Assembly (NCBI GenBank): GCA_964019695.1
Contig: OZ026530.1
Span: forward strand, 33,896,690-33,960,689
Reading direction: 5' to 3'
From: Loripinus fragilis
Taxonomy: Eukaryota > Mollusca > Bivalvia > Lucinida > Lucinidae
Length of the DNA: 64,000 bases
Of this stretch, positions 33,301 through 45,224 are shown in pieces (position 1 is the first letter of the stretch; each line of letters begins with the position of its first letter). A program made the translations under genes and the position numbers. The notes beneath the pieces are model-generated. The model saw only the letters and a list, made by a program, of their open reading frames with translations. It searched no databases and was not told the DNA's origin.

Positions 33301-33583
33301 GACTAGAACATGATTGATCTTTTGGGGGTACAGAAGGGGTCACTGTTTTAAGACTTTTCATTATCCTCACTTTTCGGCGACGCACTTCTTGTTGTCTACG
33401 CCAGTATCTCCGTTGGCGTCTTTGTTCTCTGTTTGACATTTCTGATACTAGCTTTCTTTTACCAACAGACTTATCATGCTGATACCGCAGTCGCTGTCTC
33501 AGCAGGAACTCTCTTCTCCTATCAGGATCTTGATCCCTGCTTTTTCTGTACTTCCTGGCACGTTCAGCAGCTGTCATAGCCAT
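30371..33583 (-). CDS. Transposase-like protein with Cys/His cluster, DDE-like core and OTU/vertnin-like domain
   Basis: Uninterrupted frame; the open frame runs to 33649, but ATG at 33583 (or 33577) is preferred because it follows a splice-acceptor-like TATTATAG and starts the basic MTAAERARKYRK segment usual for this family, giving about 1070 residues. Numbering from 33649: 25-105 and 130-170 are Lys/Arg-rich, probably DNA-binding, with coiled-coil-like stretches. C349, C351, H354, C384, C391, C396 and C399 form a likely zinc cluster. IHIDFSENY (D493), HFFSDGPFSQY (D576) and NFHEAGHGKGAPDGVGG (H608/E609/D618) resemble an RNase H-fold transposase core. LGDGNCLPYSGS (D850, C853) and NHFVPLL (H1015) match OTU-type peptidase and vertnin motifs. 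I infer cut-and-paste transposition of 27913-37844. All motifs are intact with no stops, so activity is possible. The superfamily is not certain. Confidence 0.8.
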   Translation of the reverse strand: MAMTAAERARKYRKSRDQDPDRRREFLLRQRLRYQHDKSVGKRKLVSEMSNREQRRQRRYWRRQQEVRRRKVRIMKSLKTVTPSVPPKDQSCSSLVPGQQINSRSTKARRRQNNRVYRENISLKEELKAAKRRSELYKKRWIREIEKSRFKQHVDTPKTKTRKLLRVFSGGKSTKTARKTLEFHNSLVAELSDQYKNRNNREKQRVSKIVTGHTMKKYNLISHARRELGLSKDHGHRVKKRSLTCRLEDRIRKFYERDDISRIVPGIKRTITQNKQKKQKRFLTDDFINIHKKFQNENNDISISYTSFCRQRPFWVVRPRDSDRETCACRIHENMAFVVDALDKKQLLSTDKPSLLANLSVCDMKNKDCMYGDCINCKSRKLIQQTYDKTENIIYRQWETKVEDREIRKEIKQVTITSIVEIKSTLGELVAKFESQLKRFKVHLFNIENQTEYYRNLQSTMKDDELLIHIDFSENYVCKSLKEIQESRYGASKRQLTIHTGVYYTSSTEKPVSFATVSDSLQHGPAGVWAFLNPVLDDIKNLYPSIQHIHFFSDGPFSQYRQKNNFYYFSTELAAKGFSVASWNFHEAGHGKGAPDGVGGSLKRAADMRILHGGTIENASSFIRELRETDSSVILYEVSQEEVDKKEKELPALKTVPGTSKLHQVITQTPGQLLYRDISCYCTKDNPHVGHDFKQFHFNISCGKDRDGLSKKRKNIETTDRAPQKVNMRNIVNGDCEMPQTADRVQHEILKDRKEFYKKHLSQIATCKTFNSLFKLCEKIDVLQKASYIIDTDSRNPKPVELDENALKQLPHDFINSEDLYPVAVLGDGNCLPYSGSIIAFGNPDHGDEMRVRIVVEQVLYKKLYLSESHLQRGLVSPSRHSIAKIFAMYSEEYIPGVHILNKPTIEKIYQMEALKITRLGSFMGMWQLCALASVLGKKLVSVHPKKGNLNIRKDLHRTIEPRISSSNPNDCAYIMWTSARRDMSKGHWQANHFVPLLAFQRAKSEKSIRKAEKSFYETTDKQSVNTNGTKYKGLKRKVNLEVQKIIEQRSALISLRRSKKERNSEVHNK

Positions 33584-33595
33584 TTTCTTCAACCT

Positions 33596-34251
33596 ATAAT
33601 ATAAAAAAAGTATTTTATTCGAACTGTTTATTGATAATTGTGCTTTCAAAAGTATTCCGACTCAAGATAGGAAAACAAAAACGGATTGGAATGCCTGTTT
33701 CGTCAACTGACCACTAACTGTTGGAAAAACTAACAATCAGATATAGTGGACATATGGAATCTCAGCCTTTACCACTGGGTCATGCAATATTCCAGAAGAT
33801 GTAAGCGTTTATAATGGCCTTCTTTGCTTAAATGACTACTGATGGACAATTTGAAAAGGGCAGATCACTGAAAAATCAAAACAGTGATTTTTTTTCATGT
33901 GCAAGGTGAACTGATACACTGCCGTTATTTGTATAAATTCTGTACAGTATAAAAGTTATGACTGCTGGCATGACTGAGTTCATACCTTACCACTGGCTGA
34001 TCAATAAAAAACGAAAGCAGCAAATAAATAACCAACCAGACGGCTGACGATAGTACACCAACACCCGTTTTATATTTTGACCTTAACCCTGGTGCCAAGA
34101 CCACACAAAACGCTGTCCAGTACTTTCTAAATCATTTGTCTCATGCACCTAATAAAGTTTGTTGTTGTTGTATCCAGCGGTTTAGGAGAAAAATTACAAG
34201 AGTACTTTTTCACCTTCGACCTCGACCTATCGTCATACAAAATATTGCACA
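33596..34251. other. Non-coding sequence upstream of the transposase frame
   Basis: On the minus strand this is the presumed 5' intron or leader. A possible acceptor (TATTATAG) lies at about 33594. No ORF or repeat recognised. Confidence 0.4.
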
Positions 34252-34493
34252 GGACCCGGAATTACAATGCCTCCTTAAAGTTAAGGAAGACTTAAGTTAA
34301 GTATTGATATAGTAGATGCTAAATAAATTGCCTGGAACGATGCAGTACTTGTGGTCAAAGATAGTATTGTGATCTACAGAAAAATGAAACTATTTTGATT
34401 TTAATCAGTTTAAAACGTTATTTTTCGCATCCTGAATAATCAATACTGAACTTAAGCCTTCCTTAACTTTAAGGAGGCATTGTTATTCTGGGC
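34252..34493. mobile_element. MITE family B, copy 1
   Basis: About 45-bp TIRs: TTACAATGCCTCCTTAAAG..GACTTAAGTTAAGTATTGA and complement. The interior has TTGTGATCTACAGAAAAA. Same family at 41151-41363 and 41364-41625. Confidence 0.85.
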
Positions 34494-34724
34494 CGAGTAC
34501 TCTTTACATCATCGGACCTATGCACTGGCAAAGCTTTAAGTGGCTAAGTGGTTTTGGAGATACATAAACAAGAAAATGCATTATATAATAGATCATTTAC
34601 CTTGACGTCAAAGTCACCTAAAATGTGTACCCAGTACCCTCTACGCTATGGACCACCAAGATTCGAAAGGTACCATATTTAGCATGAATAGAAGTCTTTG
34701 AAATGGACCTTCATTGAATACAGA

Positions 34725-34780
34725 GGTCAGGTGTGGCGCTTGATTACACTGATTCCTGATCTTTGCCCTCTTTCTTAATT
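34725..34780 (+). mobile_element. Penelope-like tail, very short copy
   Basis: GGTCAGGTGTGGCGCTTGAT then TTCCTGATCTTTGCCCTC TTTCTTA: the last 56 bp of the tail, with the same 3' end as the longer copies. Confidence 0.7.
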
Positions 34781-34799
34781 TTATTAATTGAATTTTCAG

Positions 34800-35478
<679 letters not shown>

Positions 35479-35710
35479 TTAGGTGAGCTGACCACCTGAC
35501 ATGTCCATAGCTAATTAATAGGAGGTAAAGAGACAAACCAACCAATCTTACCACTCAAAAAAAAGACATACATGCAAGCAATATCGATTATTTTTGGGGA
35601 AGGGCTGCTTAAGTAAGGATTCTTCACACAGGTATACATGCGATGAATATTTATCGATATTTAGCAGTTGTGAAAAATTCGCACAAAGCCCTAACAGATA
35701 GGACTTAGAT

Positions 35711-36157
35711 ATGATTTCTTTTGCTCCGGTATTCAAAGGTATTTACTGTTGGGTCTTATCTTTGCTTTATCCCCTTTTTATACCTTGATTTATATGTCCT
35801 AGGAGCTGATGTATTGATACGTTAGGGGTCTTTCATGCAAACCAAACATCTATGTGACTTAATCCACATCTGAACTAAGGGTGAGGTTGGCGCGCCGTGA
35901 AACCAGTTAAGCCAACCAGTAAAATAATTTTACTGACCGTTCCAAGGCGGTGCTTCTTTTGTGGGTCATATATTTCTGTACTTTTGTTCGCGTCTGTTTA
36001 TTGATGCCTTGTGGTCACCTGCTGGGAAAGGGTAGACCCCTTGGCTCTCGTTTATGATGTTAAATTGTGAAGTTGTCACTTTCCCATTGGTATCCTGGGT
36101 CAGGTGTGGTGCTTGATTGTATCGATTCCTGATCTTTGCCCTATTTCTTACTTTAGT
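35711..36157 (+). mobile_element. Penelope-like tail, long copy inside the large transposon
   Basis: Matches the complement of 44761-45210 from TTTCTTTTGCTC through GGTGAGGTTGG, ACTGACCGTTCCAAGGCGG, CACCTGCTGGGAAAGGG to CCTGATCTTTGCCC. No reverse transcriptase is attached. Confidence 0.8.
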
Positions 36158-36414
36158 TGGAATGGGAGCAATGTTATGAATGTAAAAATTCTTTAAATCT
36201 GTAAAGCATGCGAAAAAATCATACCAATTTATCACAGACGCGAGAATTCCAAAAAAAACTTCACAAATAGTTTTGAGCGCTCGAATCAAGTTTCCACATG
36301 CAAACTTACGTAATTGTTAAACAATAGACTAATCTATGTATTTGACAAATTTTAAGTGAAACGACGAGCTTTGAAGCTTGAACTGAAAAATAATAAGTGA
36401 CCTTATGTTTTGTA

Positions 36415-36505
36415 TGAAGAGAGGGCTCGTTGCTTTGGTTGTTAATGTATGAAGAGAGGGCTCATTGCTTTGTTGTTGTTTTCCCTGGCCATCCTCACTT
36501 ACCTT
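36415..36505 (+). repeat. Dispersed repeat R2, short copy with internal duplication
   Basis: GTATGAAGAGAGGGCTC occurs twice, then GTTTTCCCTGGCC and CATCCTCACTTACC, the R2 3' end. Confidence 0.5.
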
Positions 36506-36552
36506 TTGGGCCCAATGTGTGTTTGTGTTTGTGTGTGTGTGTGGGGGGGGGG

Positions 36553-36892
36553 GGGGCTTGGCCCAGCATCTACTTTGTTTTCCCAAATACATTTCAGGAA
36601 TACAAGGCATAGCCAAAAAATAATTGAATTTTTAGCAACCCCAAAAATATGTTCCATTTTGTATCTTGACTAAATATGAAAACCCCTAAAATTTATAGAA
36701 ATCAACCCAAAAATAGTCCAGTTTTGTGATTACCCCTCCCCCACCCTGCCGTCCCCAAAGAAAAACATTTAAATAAATAGAAAAAAATATCGTTAAATTT
36801 CTTGATACCAAAAAAAATCTATATATTATTTGATAAAATACTAAATGCATTGAAATATAAAAAATTGACGTCCCCAACTGGGCCAAGCATAT
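36553..36892. mobile_element. MITE with GCTTGGCCCAG ends
   Basis: GGCTTGGCCCAGC at the left and CTGGGCCAAGC at the right enclose about 340 bp of AT-rich sequence with CCCCAAAAATA repeats. A G-run precedes it. Confidence 0.6.
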
Positions 36893-37047
36893 ATACGTCT
36901 AGGCCTATATTAAACAATTAAAGTACCCCCACCCCCTTATCCCTAGGGTTTTGGGGTGAGGAAAAGATTATCGTTTTAGGAACAAGTACGATATCGCCTC
37001 AATAGATCATCACTTCTTCCTAAATAGCCTACACTTTAGAGTTGAAA

Positions 37048-37467
37048 GTCAGTGCAGTCACAAAACTCGTCAGTGCAGTCACGATAAGGAGCGTGATTGC
37101 ACTGACCGTGACTGCACTGACTTTCACACCTTAATGTGATTCTTGAAACTAAGGATTTAGCTCAGGCTGAAAATTTCGCCTATCTGTTTCGACAGATCCT
37201 CAACTGAAACAGAAACATAGCAGTATAAATGTATTCAATATCTGAGGAAGCGTCACATTTCTCGTGATTGCACTGACGGATGTGGAAATATCACATGGAT
37301 TTTATCGAATCTTTTTAATATTTAACCTGTATGATCCAGCTTAGCCAACAAACTTTCTTGTGTTTTTGTTTCCATAAGTTGTCGTCTGCAAAAAATGTTA
37401 TTTTGACTCAGATCATTGTGAGCAACTCTAGCTGAGATTGATTTTCTATATCTGTAACTGCATTGAC
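37048..37467. promoter_or_regulatory. Right subterminal motif cluster
   Basis: Copies of the same 14-bp motif: reverse at 37048-37061 and 37069-37082, direct at 37093-37106 (one mismatch), 37108-37121 (perfect) and 37264-37277 (one mismatch), and a two-mismatch copy at 37454-37467. They lie about 375-800 bp inside the right end. The same cluster may overlap the promoter of the minus-strand transposase gene. Confidence 0.75.
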
Positions 37468-37818
37468 AGGTATTCTAGGGACACTCTGTATACATTATGG
37501 CTTCCTCAACAAGTGCTTTAATGATTCGTAATTTCTATTGGGATCGTTTCTATAAAGTCCTATGTAATGATTTACTTAAGAAAAAGATGACTATATATAT
37601 GTATTGGTAAAATTGGAGATAATAAAACTACTTACCCTGCTGTTGGGACATGGTGAAATTGTGAGAAAAGGCGTTTCTGTCAGGTTGAATTTTCAAACAA
37701 CGTCATCGGACACATGACATAGTATTCTGTTTTATTGACCCACAGTGTCGCTAAGTGTTGTAGACACAAAAACAAAAAAATGGACGGCACATATGCGAGA
37801 AAATTATAAAGGACAACG

Positions 37819-37844
37819 ATTCCTCCATTTTTTGATAATGACCC
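37819..37844 (-). repeat. Right terminal inverted repeat of the large transposon
   Basis: Perfect complement of 27913-27938 over 26 bp, followed by C and then TATAT. Confidence 0.85.
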
Positions 37845-37972
37845 CTATATTGATACAATAAGCATGGGATTGCCAATTTCGTACTTAAAGGAGTCACACG
37901 TAGAAGTTTCTAAATAATGATGTATTTCTGTCTCTGAAAGTTGTGTTAATCTTCATAAACAGTGCCGAACCT

Positions 37973-38003
37973 GATGAAATGCAGCGTAATGCTGCATTTC
38001 ATC
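37973..38003. repeat. Hairpin in dispersed repeat (pair with 21255-21279)
   Basis: GATGAAATGCAGC-GTAAT-GCTGCATTTCATC perfect stem, followed by GGGGTTTCCAGTATACAAAG. 38056-38859 shows no supported feature; its 88-codon ORF (38320-38586) has no recognisable content. Confidence 0.65.
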
Positions 38004-38859
38004 TGGGTCTTTACTTTTTGCCAAAGTATCCGTTTATGGGGTTTCCAGTATACAAAGGGTCAACCAAAGGGATACGGTTGACTATAGTCAGCTCGTAGAC
38101 CCGGGGACAAGCCTTTCTATATCAAGTTATCAGCAGGTTCATATAGACATGTACACTGTACGTATACACGGCGTACAAAGTTAAGCACCACCTACATTTT
38201 TGCTGAAACAATTTTCAAACTACCGTGAAGAGATTTTATTGAACATGGAAACCTTTATCTGTTGTGAAACTCTGCATAAATATTTAAAGGAGATTTGAAA
38301 ATACAGTTGTTACAAAATCATGAGTTTACGCGACTTATTAAAACTTCTCGCTATCGGCCTGGAAGTAAACCCCAACATCTTGAAACGAATTTTGTGCCTT
38401 TTTCAAACAAAATTTTCAACATTTATTAATGTACACAAAGTTACAATGCAAAAAGGTGACCCCTATGTGCTCTTTGTTGAACTTTTCATACATACTGTAC
38501 TTTGGCAAAATAGCATGATTATTTCACTATCTTATCCCTATATGGCGCACTTATCTTTATGTGTAAGTCGTATTTTTATCACATAACCTTGCTCTGAAAA
38601 ATTTAGCTACGAAGTTAGTGGTTCTTAACTTTTGACGCTGTGTATATAATTGAAAATTGTGCTAATTTTTGTATCAGTACGTCTTTTCTAACGATACGTT
38701 CTTGGTGATTTAAATAACCGTCTCGCTGAAACGCTTCTTTTGACCACACAGGCCATATATTTTGGATAAAAGTGTTATTTAAAGCACCACCAGTCCTTTG
38801 AAATAATATTAAAATTATCTACTTAAAAGAACAACGTTTCAATGGAATCAATTTTATCA

Positions 38860-39215
38860 GTTACCTCTCAGATTACCTGCATTTTTGCACGTTGACCTGA
38901 TAAACGTTGGCTATCTCAGGCATGTGCCTTTATCAGGCCATGATGACATTGCACTTTTTGAATGACGTCGCTAATGACACTGAATCAACACAAAACATCG
39001 AAAATTACGCCATTATCGCTAGTTTGAAGAGTGAAACAATGGGTAAACTGATAAATGTAATACCAGGTTTGTGTCTTTTAATATCAAATTTACCAGGCTC
39101 GGCTTTGAGAACGCATGTTGAATCGCTCGGCAAACCTCGCGATGTCAACAAGCGTTCTCAAAGCCTTGCCTGGTAAACTTGATACCAAAAGACACTCACC
39201 TAGTATTCTCTATGT
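38860..39215 (+). mobile_element. Palindrome-armed element, copy 2
   Basis: Same layout as 15113-15443: TTATCAGTTACCTCTCAG start, GAATGACGTCGCTAATGAC, GAAGAGTGAAACAATGGG, then a hairpin with arms from TTTACCAGGCTCGGCTTTG to GCCTTGCCTGGTAAACTT. Overlapping ORFs here are artefacts. Confidence 0.75.
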
Positions 39216-40146
39216 ATCCCAAATTAAACTGCCTTCGTCGCGTGAATACTTGTCTTCGGGGTTTCCGCCCAAGCCGGACTCAAACCAGTCTACTCAGCTA
39301 CAGAGCCTAGCTAGAATATTCTAAAAAATATTCGCAACATGCTTAGCTGTTTTCCTTTCAAAGAGCGAAAAACAAAATTGCTGTTTAACTACGTGGATGT
39401 AACAAAGCGAGGATTTCCGGCGCTAAGAGGCTCTAATTTGACATACAATATATGTGTGTACTTCCAGCTATTTAGTTTTGAGTTGTAGAGAGTTAAAAGT
39501 TATTGGTCTAACATTGTTAATTTAAAGTTCTCTGAACCAAAATGTATCCTTCGAGTTTATCAAAAGTTCAAATTGAAAGGATTTTGTTACAGTAACTATA
39601 TAATTACATATTATATGATTACAAAATCCTTTAAATTTTAACCTCAAATTGAAAGGATATAAAGGATTTTGTTACTATATAATTATATATAATATAACAA
39701 CTAAATCTTTTAAATTTTAGCTTCTGATAAACCGAAAATTACCATTCGTAGCATCATAGTACCTTTCAAAATACATGTTCTGATACTTATGCGCAGACTC
39801 GCCAGTGCCTCCGCTGCTCTCATGCAGAATCCTTGGATGAAGATTCATTTGATTGACATTTGAATTGCATAAGCTAAGCAGTTATAGCCTTATTGAAGCA
39901 CGTCTCGTGTCATAAAAATATTTAAGTTTGAGTGATAATAAATGTAAGAAAAATAATATAACAATGTCATTTTGAAATCAGACCGATGTCTGTGCATTCC
40001 CCATAGAGACAATTATTCCAGACGCAATTTAGCCCTAAAAGAGCGCAGTGGCTGCGGCAACTGACCAAGATATGCACTGTTTTCTTAACCCAATAAAAAT
40101 TAATTGACACTTTACCACGTAAGACAATAGTAGTTCTCGCTAACTG
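39216..40146. other. Mostly unassigned, with tRNA-like fragment and AT duplication
   Basis: 39270-39315 on the reverse strand (CTGTAGCTGAGTAGACTGG, GGTTTGAGTCC) resembles the fragment at 5370-5410. 39580-39720 has two diverged copies of AAGGATTTTGTTAC..ATATAAT. No gene. Confidence 0.45.
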
Positions 40147-40322
40147 TAGACTGGCTCCAGTCCTTATAACATTTTTTTCATCAATGTGTCATATCATATA
40201 CTTGTAGCTAGTCTTACTCTGATGGCTCTGTTTTAAAACAGAGCCATCAGAGTAAGACTAGCTACAAGTATATGATATGACACATTGATGAAAAATTGTT
40301 TTAAGGACTGGAGCCAGTCTAG
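40147..40322. repeat. Near-perfect 176-bp palindrome
   Basis: Arms of about 88 bp meet with no spacer at TTTT|AAAA (40234/40235). TAGACTGGCTCCAGTCCTTA at one end matches the complement at the other. Mismatches and small indels are few and lie in the outer third. No ORF or other copy in the window. Confidence 0.9.
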
Positions 40323-41150
40323 ATAACTGCAGTGTTGCAGTTCGACACTCCCATTTTTGGTGCTGGAAATCTATCTTTTGAAAGGGGCTATATTTTCTTA
40401 TGGACTCCCACTCATTAGCAAAGTGGGCTCTTGGACCCCCTGTTTTCAAACTCCTAGTAAGAGCTATGCTTAAACGCTTTGCACGCTGGATAAATATGCG
40501 TTTTTGTCTGCTGTTTTGTTTTTTAAATCATTTTTGTTCTTCAAAACGTTCATGCAGGAATACCTTTAGAGTTTGAAACATCTTGAATCAAGAACAGCTC
40601 GACCGTTCTGTAGGGCCTGATCTCGTTCCAATTTGTTTACAAAGAATATCATTAAGCGCAAAAAATCACCACTAGCAAGGAAGGGGTTCAATCGAGACCT
40701 CATAGGCAATACATGTTTGCCCTTTTGCGCTTAAAACTAAGTACATTCAATTGAGATAATCTTCATTTTTATTTTTTGACCAGGAAGATATGTAATATAT
40801 TCATAAGCGTGAAGTGTGTACAATAATAGAAGACAATTAAGTAGATATACTGACCTAAATATTTGGTAATGGACACTTGCCTAATGTATATTCAGTGTCC
40901 AGTATATCGTAAACATGCCGTAATAATCATTTTGATATTAAACGAGATATTAATGTCATCCCCCGACAGGGTCAAGCCTAGGTTTACTGTACATGTACGG
41001 AGTAGTATGGGGCATCCGTACGAGGAATGACTTCGTCAGCGGTCGGCGTTTTCCGTATTACAACGTAACACCAATTTTATGCTAACGTTCATATCAATTT
41101 TCGCTATACATGTACCCAACAATTAATATGGCGGCGAAAAATATGCCCCT
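40323..41150. other. Unassigned spacer
   Basis: No gene or repeat supported. Contains scattered TACATGTAC words. Confidence 0.4.
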
Positions 41151-41363
41151 GGCTCAAAATTAAAATGCCTTATTAAATCTAAGTAATATATCTAACATGA
41201 TATTTAATTTTTTTTTTTGGATAAATTGTCAGACTGGGTCAAATGTGTCATTGTGATCTACAGAATATAAATAATTTTGATTTTTGTAACTTATCGTATC
41301 CTAAAATTATTACTGAACTATGATAGTCCTAAACTTTAAAGAGGCATTGTAATTTTTGGCCCT
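41151..41363. mobile_element. MITE family B, copy 2, degraded
   Basis: GGCTCAAAATTAAAATGCC start, GTGATCTACAGAATATAA inside, AGAGGCATTGTAATTTTTGG end. The left TIR is eroded. Confidence 0.7.
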
Positions 41364-41625
41364 GGGCCCAAAATTACAATGTTTCCTTAAAGTTAACGAC
41401 GACTTAAGTTAAGTATTGACCTTTCAATATGTTACATGAAATGTTTAATAAACTGCCTGGATCGATGCAGTACTTATGATTAAACAAATCATTGTGATCT
41501 ACAGAAAAAATGAAACTAGTTTGATTTTGATAAATTCGAAACGTTGTTTTCAGCATCCTAAAAATTAATACTTAACTTAAGTCTTCCTTAACTTTAAGGA
41601 GGCATTGTAATTTTTATTCCTGGCC
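41364..41625. mobile_element. MITE family B, copy 3, abutting copy 2
   Basis: GGGCCCAAAATTACAATG start to GGAGGCATTGTAATTTTTA end, same orientation as copy 1, with intact TIRs. It sits directly against copy 2 with only GGCCCTGGGCCC at the joint. Confidence 0.85.
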
Positions 41626-44600
41626 AATTAAACCTGTGAGGCAATGATATTTCATGGAATTAGGAGAGATTCCAGTTCATTCAATAAAATATCAATGATA
41701 ATAATGAAAACATTAAGTTTGACATTTTATATTTTTACATTTAGAAGCGTAGCATGAAAAAAAAAAACTTAAAAGGGTACAGTCAGGTAAATTCGGATAT
41801 CAGGTAAATTCGGAAAGCAGCATTGTTTACTCCATTTTGTACTAATCAGAGACTTATCTGTTCATATTAAAAAAAAACACGAGTCGGCACCCATCCATCT
41901 ATACATACAATATCAACACATGGATATAATGCCAAGAAATCGGCTCGTCTCTGGAAAATTCAATTGATGAATCCAAAACATGATTTCTTGCACTGTGCAA
42001 GTATGTCTAAAATCAAACTTATAAAACAGTTTCTAGTCAATTATTGCTTCATGCTAAGATCAGACACATGTAGAGTTAATCTGTCATTTAGATGTACATA
42101 TAAACAGCCAATAGAAACATATGAATTATAGATCTTGGAATGGCTGTAGACCATGCTCCCCTAGGGGGAATTTTGGCCACTATGATTTCCCGATACTACA
42201 ATATATATGCTGCAGAATGAGACATGTTAGCCCTCTGAGAAATGAAGCGTTACCATGTAACATCAAAATTGCATACGGTACCTTTTAAAAATGTAAAATA
42301 ATTTTTGGGTGTCAATGCTTTTAGACGTCGTTACATTTTTCTTTTCAAACTTAAATGTGGTAATTTTAACGCGGGTGTTTTATTCCAGCAGAAGTGTGTT
42401 ACTTACGTAATATGAGCATTCTATTGATAAAGAACAGTGTAAGGCGATATTTAAAATTTTCCTGGCGTTAATTATCATTCTGTTGCTTGTTTTATTATTT
42501 GTAACGTATGTTACTAAATTTAATATATTCTATTTAATGCCTAGTTCTTGCTTTAGATTATACATCATAAGGTGTTTTAATTTAATTTAAACTTATTGTT
42601 TGTATTAAATTGATAAATAGCTTCCAGTCTAAATTACAACTTAATAGTTATTAATAAAAGACATTATCAATGCGCATTTAGTTTTGCAAAACATAATATT
42701 GTTTTTCAATTTTTTTAAACAACAGAATAATTTTATTGATTTGCCAAAGATAAAGGTTTTAAATCTCATTAACAAAGAGAGTTTGATAGAATTCAAGTAA
42801 CAGCTGAACAAAGACCATTCCCATGTTCTGTCAAATTTGCTGAGGTAACACAAATAAACATATAAAATATATCATATGGTCCTATTGTTGTCCAAAATGT
42901 TGTTAAAGATATTTTTTGCCTTGAATGCTAAGATACGTGGATTTAGATTGATGTAATATTTATTTGGATTAATTGATTTATTTAGTTAAGGTTTAACATT
43001 TTATTCAACAATAATTCAGTCATGTAGGGGCTCCTCTCAGAGGGAGGGCGTAAGAAAAGAAGCATAGACTCGACTAAAATGCCCCAACCCAAACTCTTTG
43101 CCGCAAGTGAAGCAATTTTCATTCTGCCAACAAGCCAAGTATGACAGGGTCGCTTTATGAAAGCTGCAGCGGAGATCGCAACGTTGCAAACTACAGTGTT
43201 TACCTGTAAGAAACTAAGTTTGATTTAATCTGTTTGTCGAAACTTTAAAAGCAGCTGAACGGTTGTGTGTATCCAGGTAACTGCTGCTCACATTGTACAA
43301 AAATAGTCAGTAACATTGCTCAGGCTAATGTCCTTGCATATTTAAGTTAATTTATGATAACTAAACGTGGTAGGATACAAATAATGTATGCTTACAATTC
43401 ATATATAATTTAGCATTGAATAAATTTTAAGAAACTGTCTCCATATCAACTTTTATACCCACATTTGCGTATACAGATGATGACACATTAATTTATATTT
43501 AACTTTCAAAATGGTTTATCTTCAGCATAACTTTCATTATGTAATAAAACAATTATCAAATCAACTTTAGTCTTCTGATCATTTGCTTGGCAATGAGAAA
43601 TGAGAACTTTATAAATAAATTTTATATTTAGAACAAAACATTTCTGTAAAAATTGAGAAAATCAGTTATAATGTTTCACTTAACGCATGTGATATGATTA
43701 TATCAAGGGAAACAGGTCAATTAATTACGATACAAATTTAATTTTATAAGGCTTTCTCAGCCAGAAATAGGTCAATAACCAAACTTGACCAGGTGGCATT
43801 AGAGTTAATTTAAAATTTTATTTTAAATGTTTAGAATAGTGGATGGAAACGTATCAACATTGTCAACAGTTACAAGGTGTGCAGAAACTTAACAAGTACA
43901 TGCATATATGTAATATATACCAAGTGACTTGAAAAAAATCCGTTGTTTCATATTGTGAAGGATTTCGTCACAAATTTCAGATATTGATATAGTAGTACGT
44001 CTCATATCAGTTGTTTTGTATTTGCTGTGTATGATATGGTGTACCAAATACTGAATATCTTATAACAGATTTATTATTTATCAATAGCAAAAGTACGGGT
44101 TTATTGCCATAGGATGTCAAAATTGATTTTTTATCATAATATATAAATGCCAAACTGAATCTTTTGACCAGCACATGTTTTGATACTTATCACACATGGG
44201 CCAGTGCTGACACAGTGGTGCTAAATTCTGGCCTTAGTCATAATCTACATATACTTAAGGACTTTGAAAACGCATCGCCCAGATTAAATCCTTTATTTCA
44301 CAAACCCTGAGAGTGTCAGCGAGATAATTGTTATTGTATATCATAGTCTGGCCAGCTTGTAGTGTGTCCTAGTAAATTGATGGTTGTAAATTTACTTTAA
44401 GGTATTGAAAAAGTATCTGTTCTAAGACAGGGGTGGTCGATTTTGAAGGACACAAATTCAGCTACAAGCTAACATGCTTTAGTTTTGATTCCTGACTCAA
44501 CAGATTTGCGTCCTTTGCTTCTTTCACGATTGCACATTTATCATTGAACGATTAGAAATGAATTGACAGTTTGATATGCTCAAAATTACACTCCATTAAA

Positions 44601-44760
44601 ATACTGGAATACCCGAACCACCCTGATTACTATAGTCTAGTAATAAAATTCATTGTCTTTGGCCTTGCAAAGATTTGATTATCTTACGTCCGGTTTTATT
44701 GGATGAGGCTAAGGGCATACACAAATGGCAGATGATGCACAAATTACGCTTGTATTACAT
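41626..44760. other. Gene-poor AT-rich region
   Basis: About 3.1 kb without a supported gene. 43053-43178 is the partner of the repeat at 190-318. The 70-codon ORF at 42641-42853 shows no family features. Confidence 0.5.
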
Positions 44761-45224
44761 TAAGTAAGGTTGCAAAGATCAGATATTGATACAATCGAGC
44801 ACCACACCTGACCCAGGATACCAATGGGAAAGTGACAAACTCACAGTTGGGCACCACAAACGAGAGCCAAGAGGTCAGCCCTTTCCTAGCAGGTGACCAC
44901 AAGGCACATATAAACAGACGCACACAAAGGCATAGCAAACACAAGACAGAAAAAACATAAAAGATCCACAAAAGAAGTACCGCCTTGATACGGTCAGTAA
45001 AATATTTTACTGGAGGGCTTAAACCGGTTTCACGGCGCCAACCTCACCCTTAATTCAGATGTGGATCAAGACACATAGATATTTGGTTTGCATGAAATAC
45101 CCCTAACTTATCAGTGCATCATCTCCCAGAACATATCAATCAAGATATAAAGATAAAGCAAAGATAAGGACTCAACAGTAAATAAAACTGAATACCAGAG
45201 CAAAAGAAATCTGGAAGGGCCCGA
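44761..45224 (-). mobile_element. Penelope-like element 3' tail (attached to its reverse transcriptase)
   Basis: On the reverse strand this follows the reverse transcriptase remnant and runs to TTTGCAACCTTACTTA. It contains CGCCGTGAAACCGG, GACCGTATCAAGGCGG, CCTGCTAGGAAAGGGCTGAC and CCTGGGTCAGGTGTGG. This joint identifies the orphan copies at 12897, 34725, 35711, 54411 and 56054 as tails of the same element. Confidence 0.75.

Noticed and set aside
39115..39324. ORFs over the palindrome-armed element
   Set aside because: They read the hairpin arms in different frames and are not shared by the other two copies.
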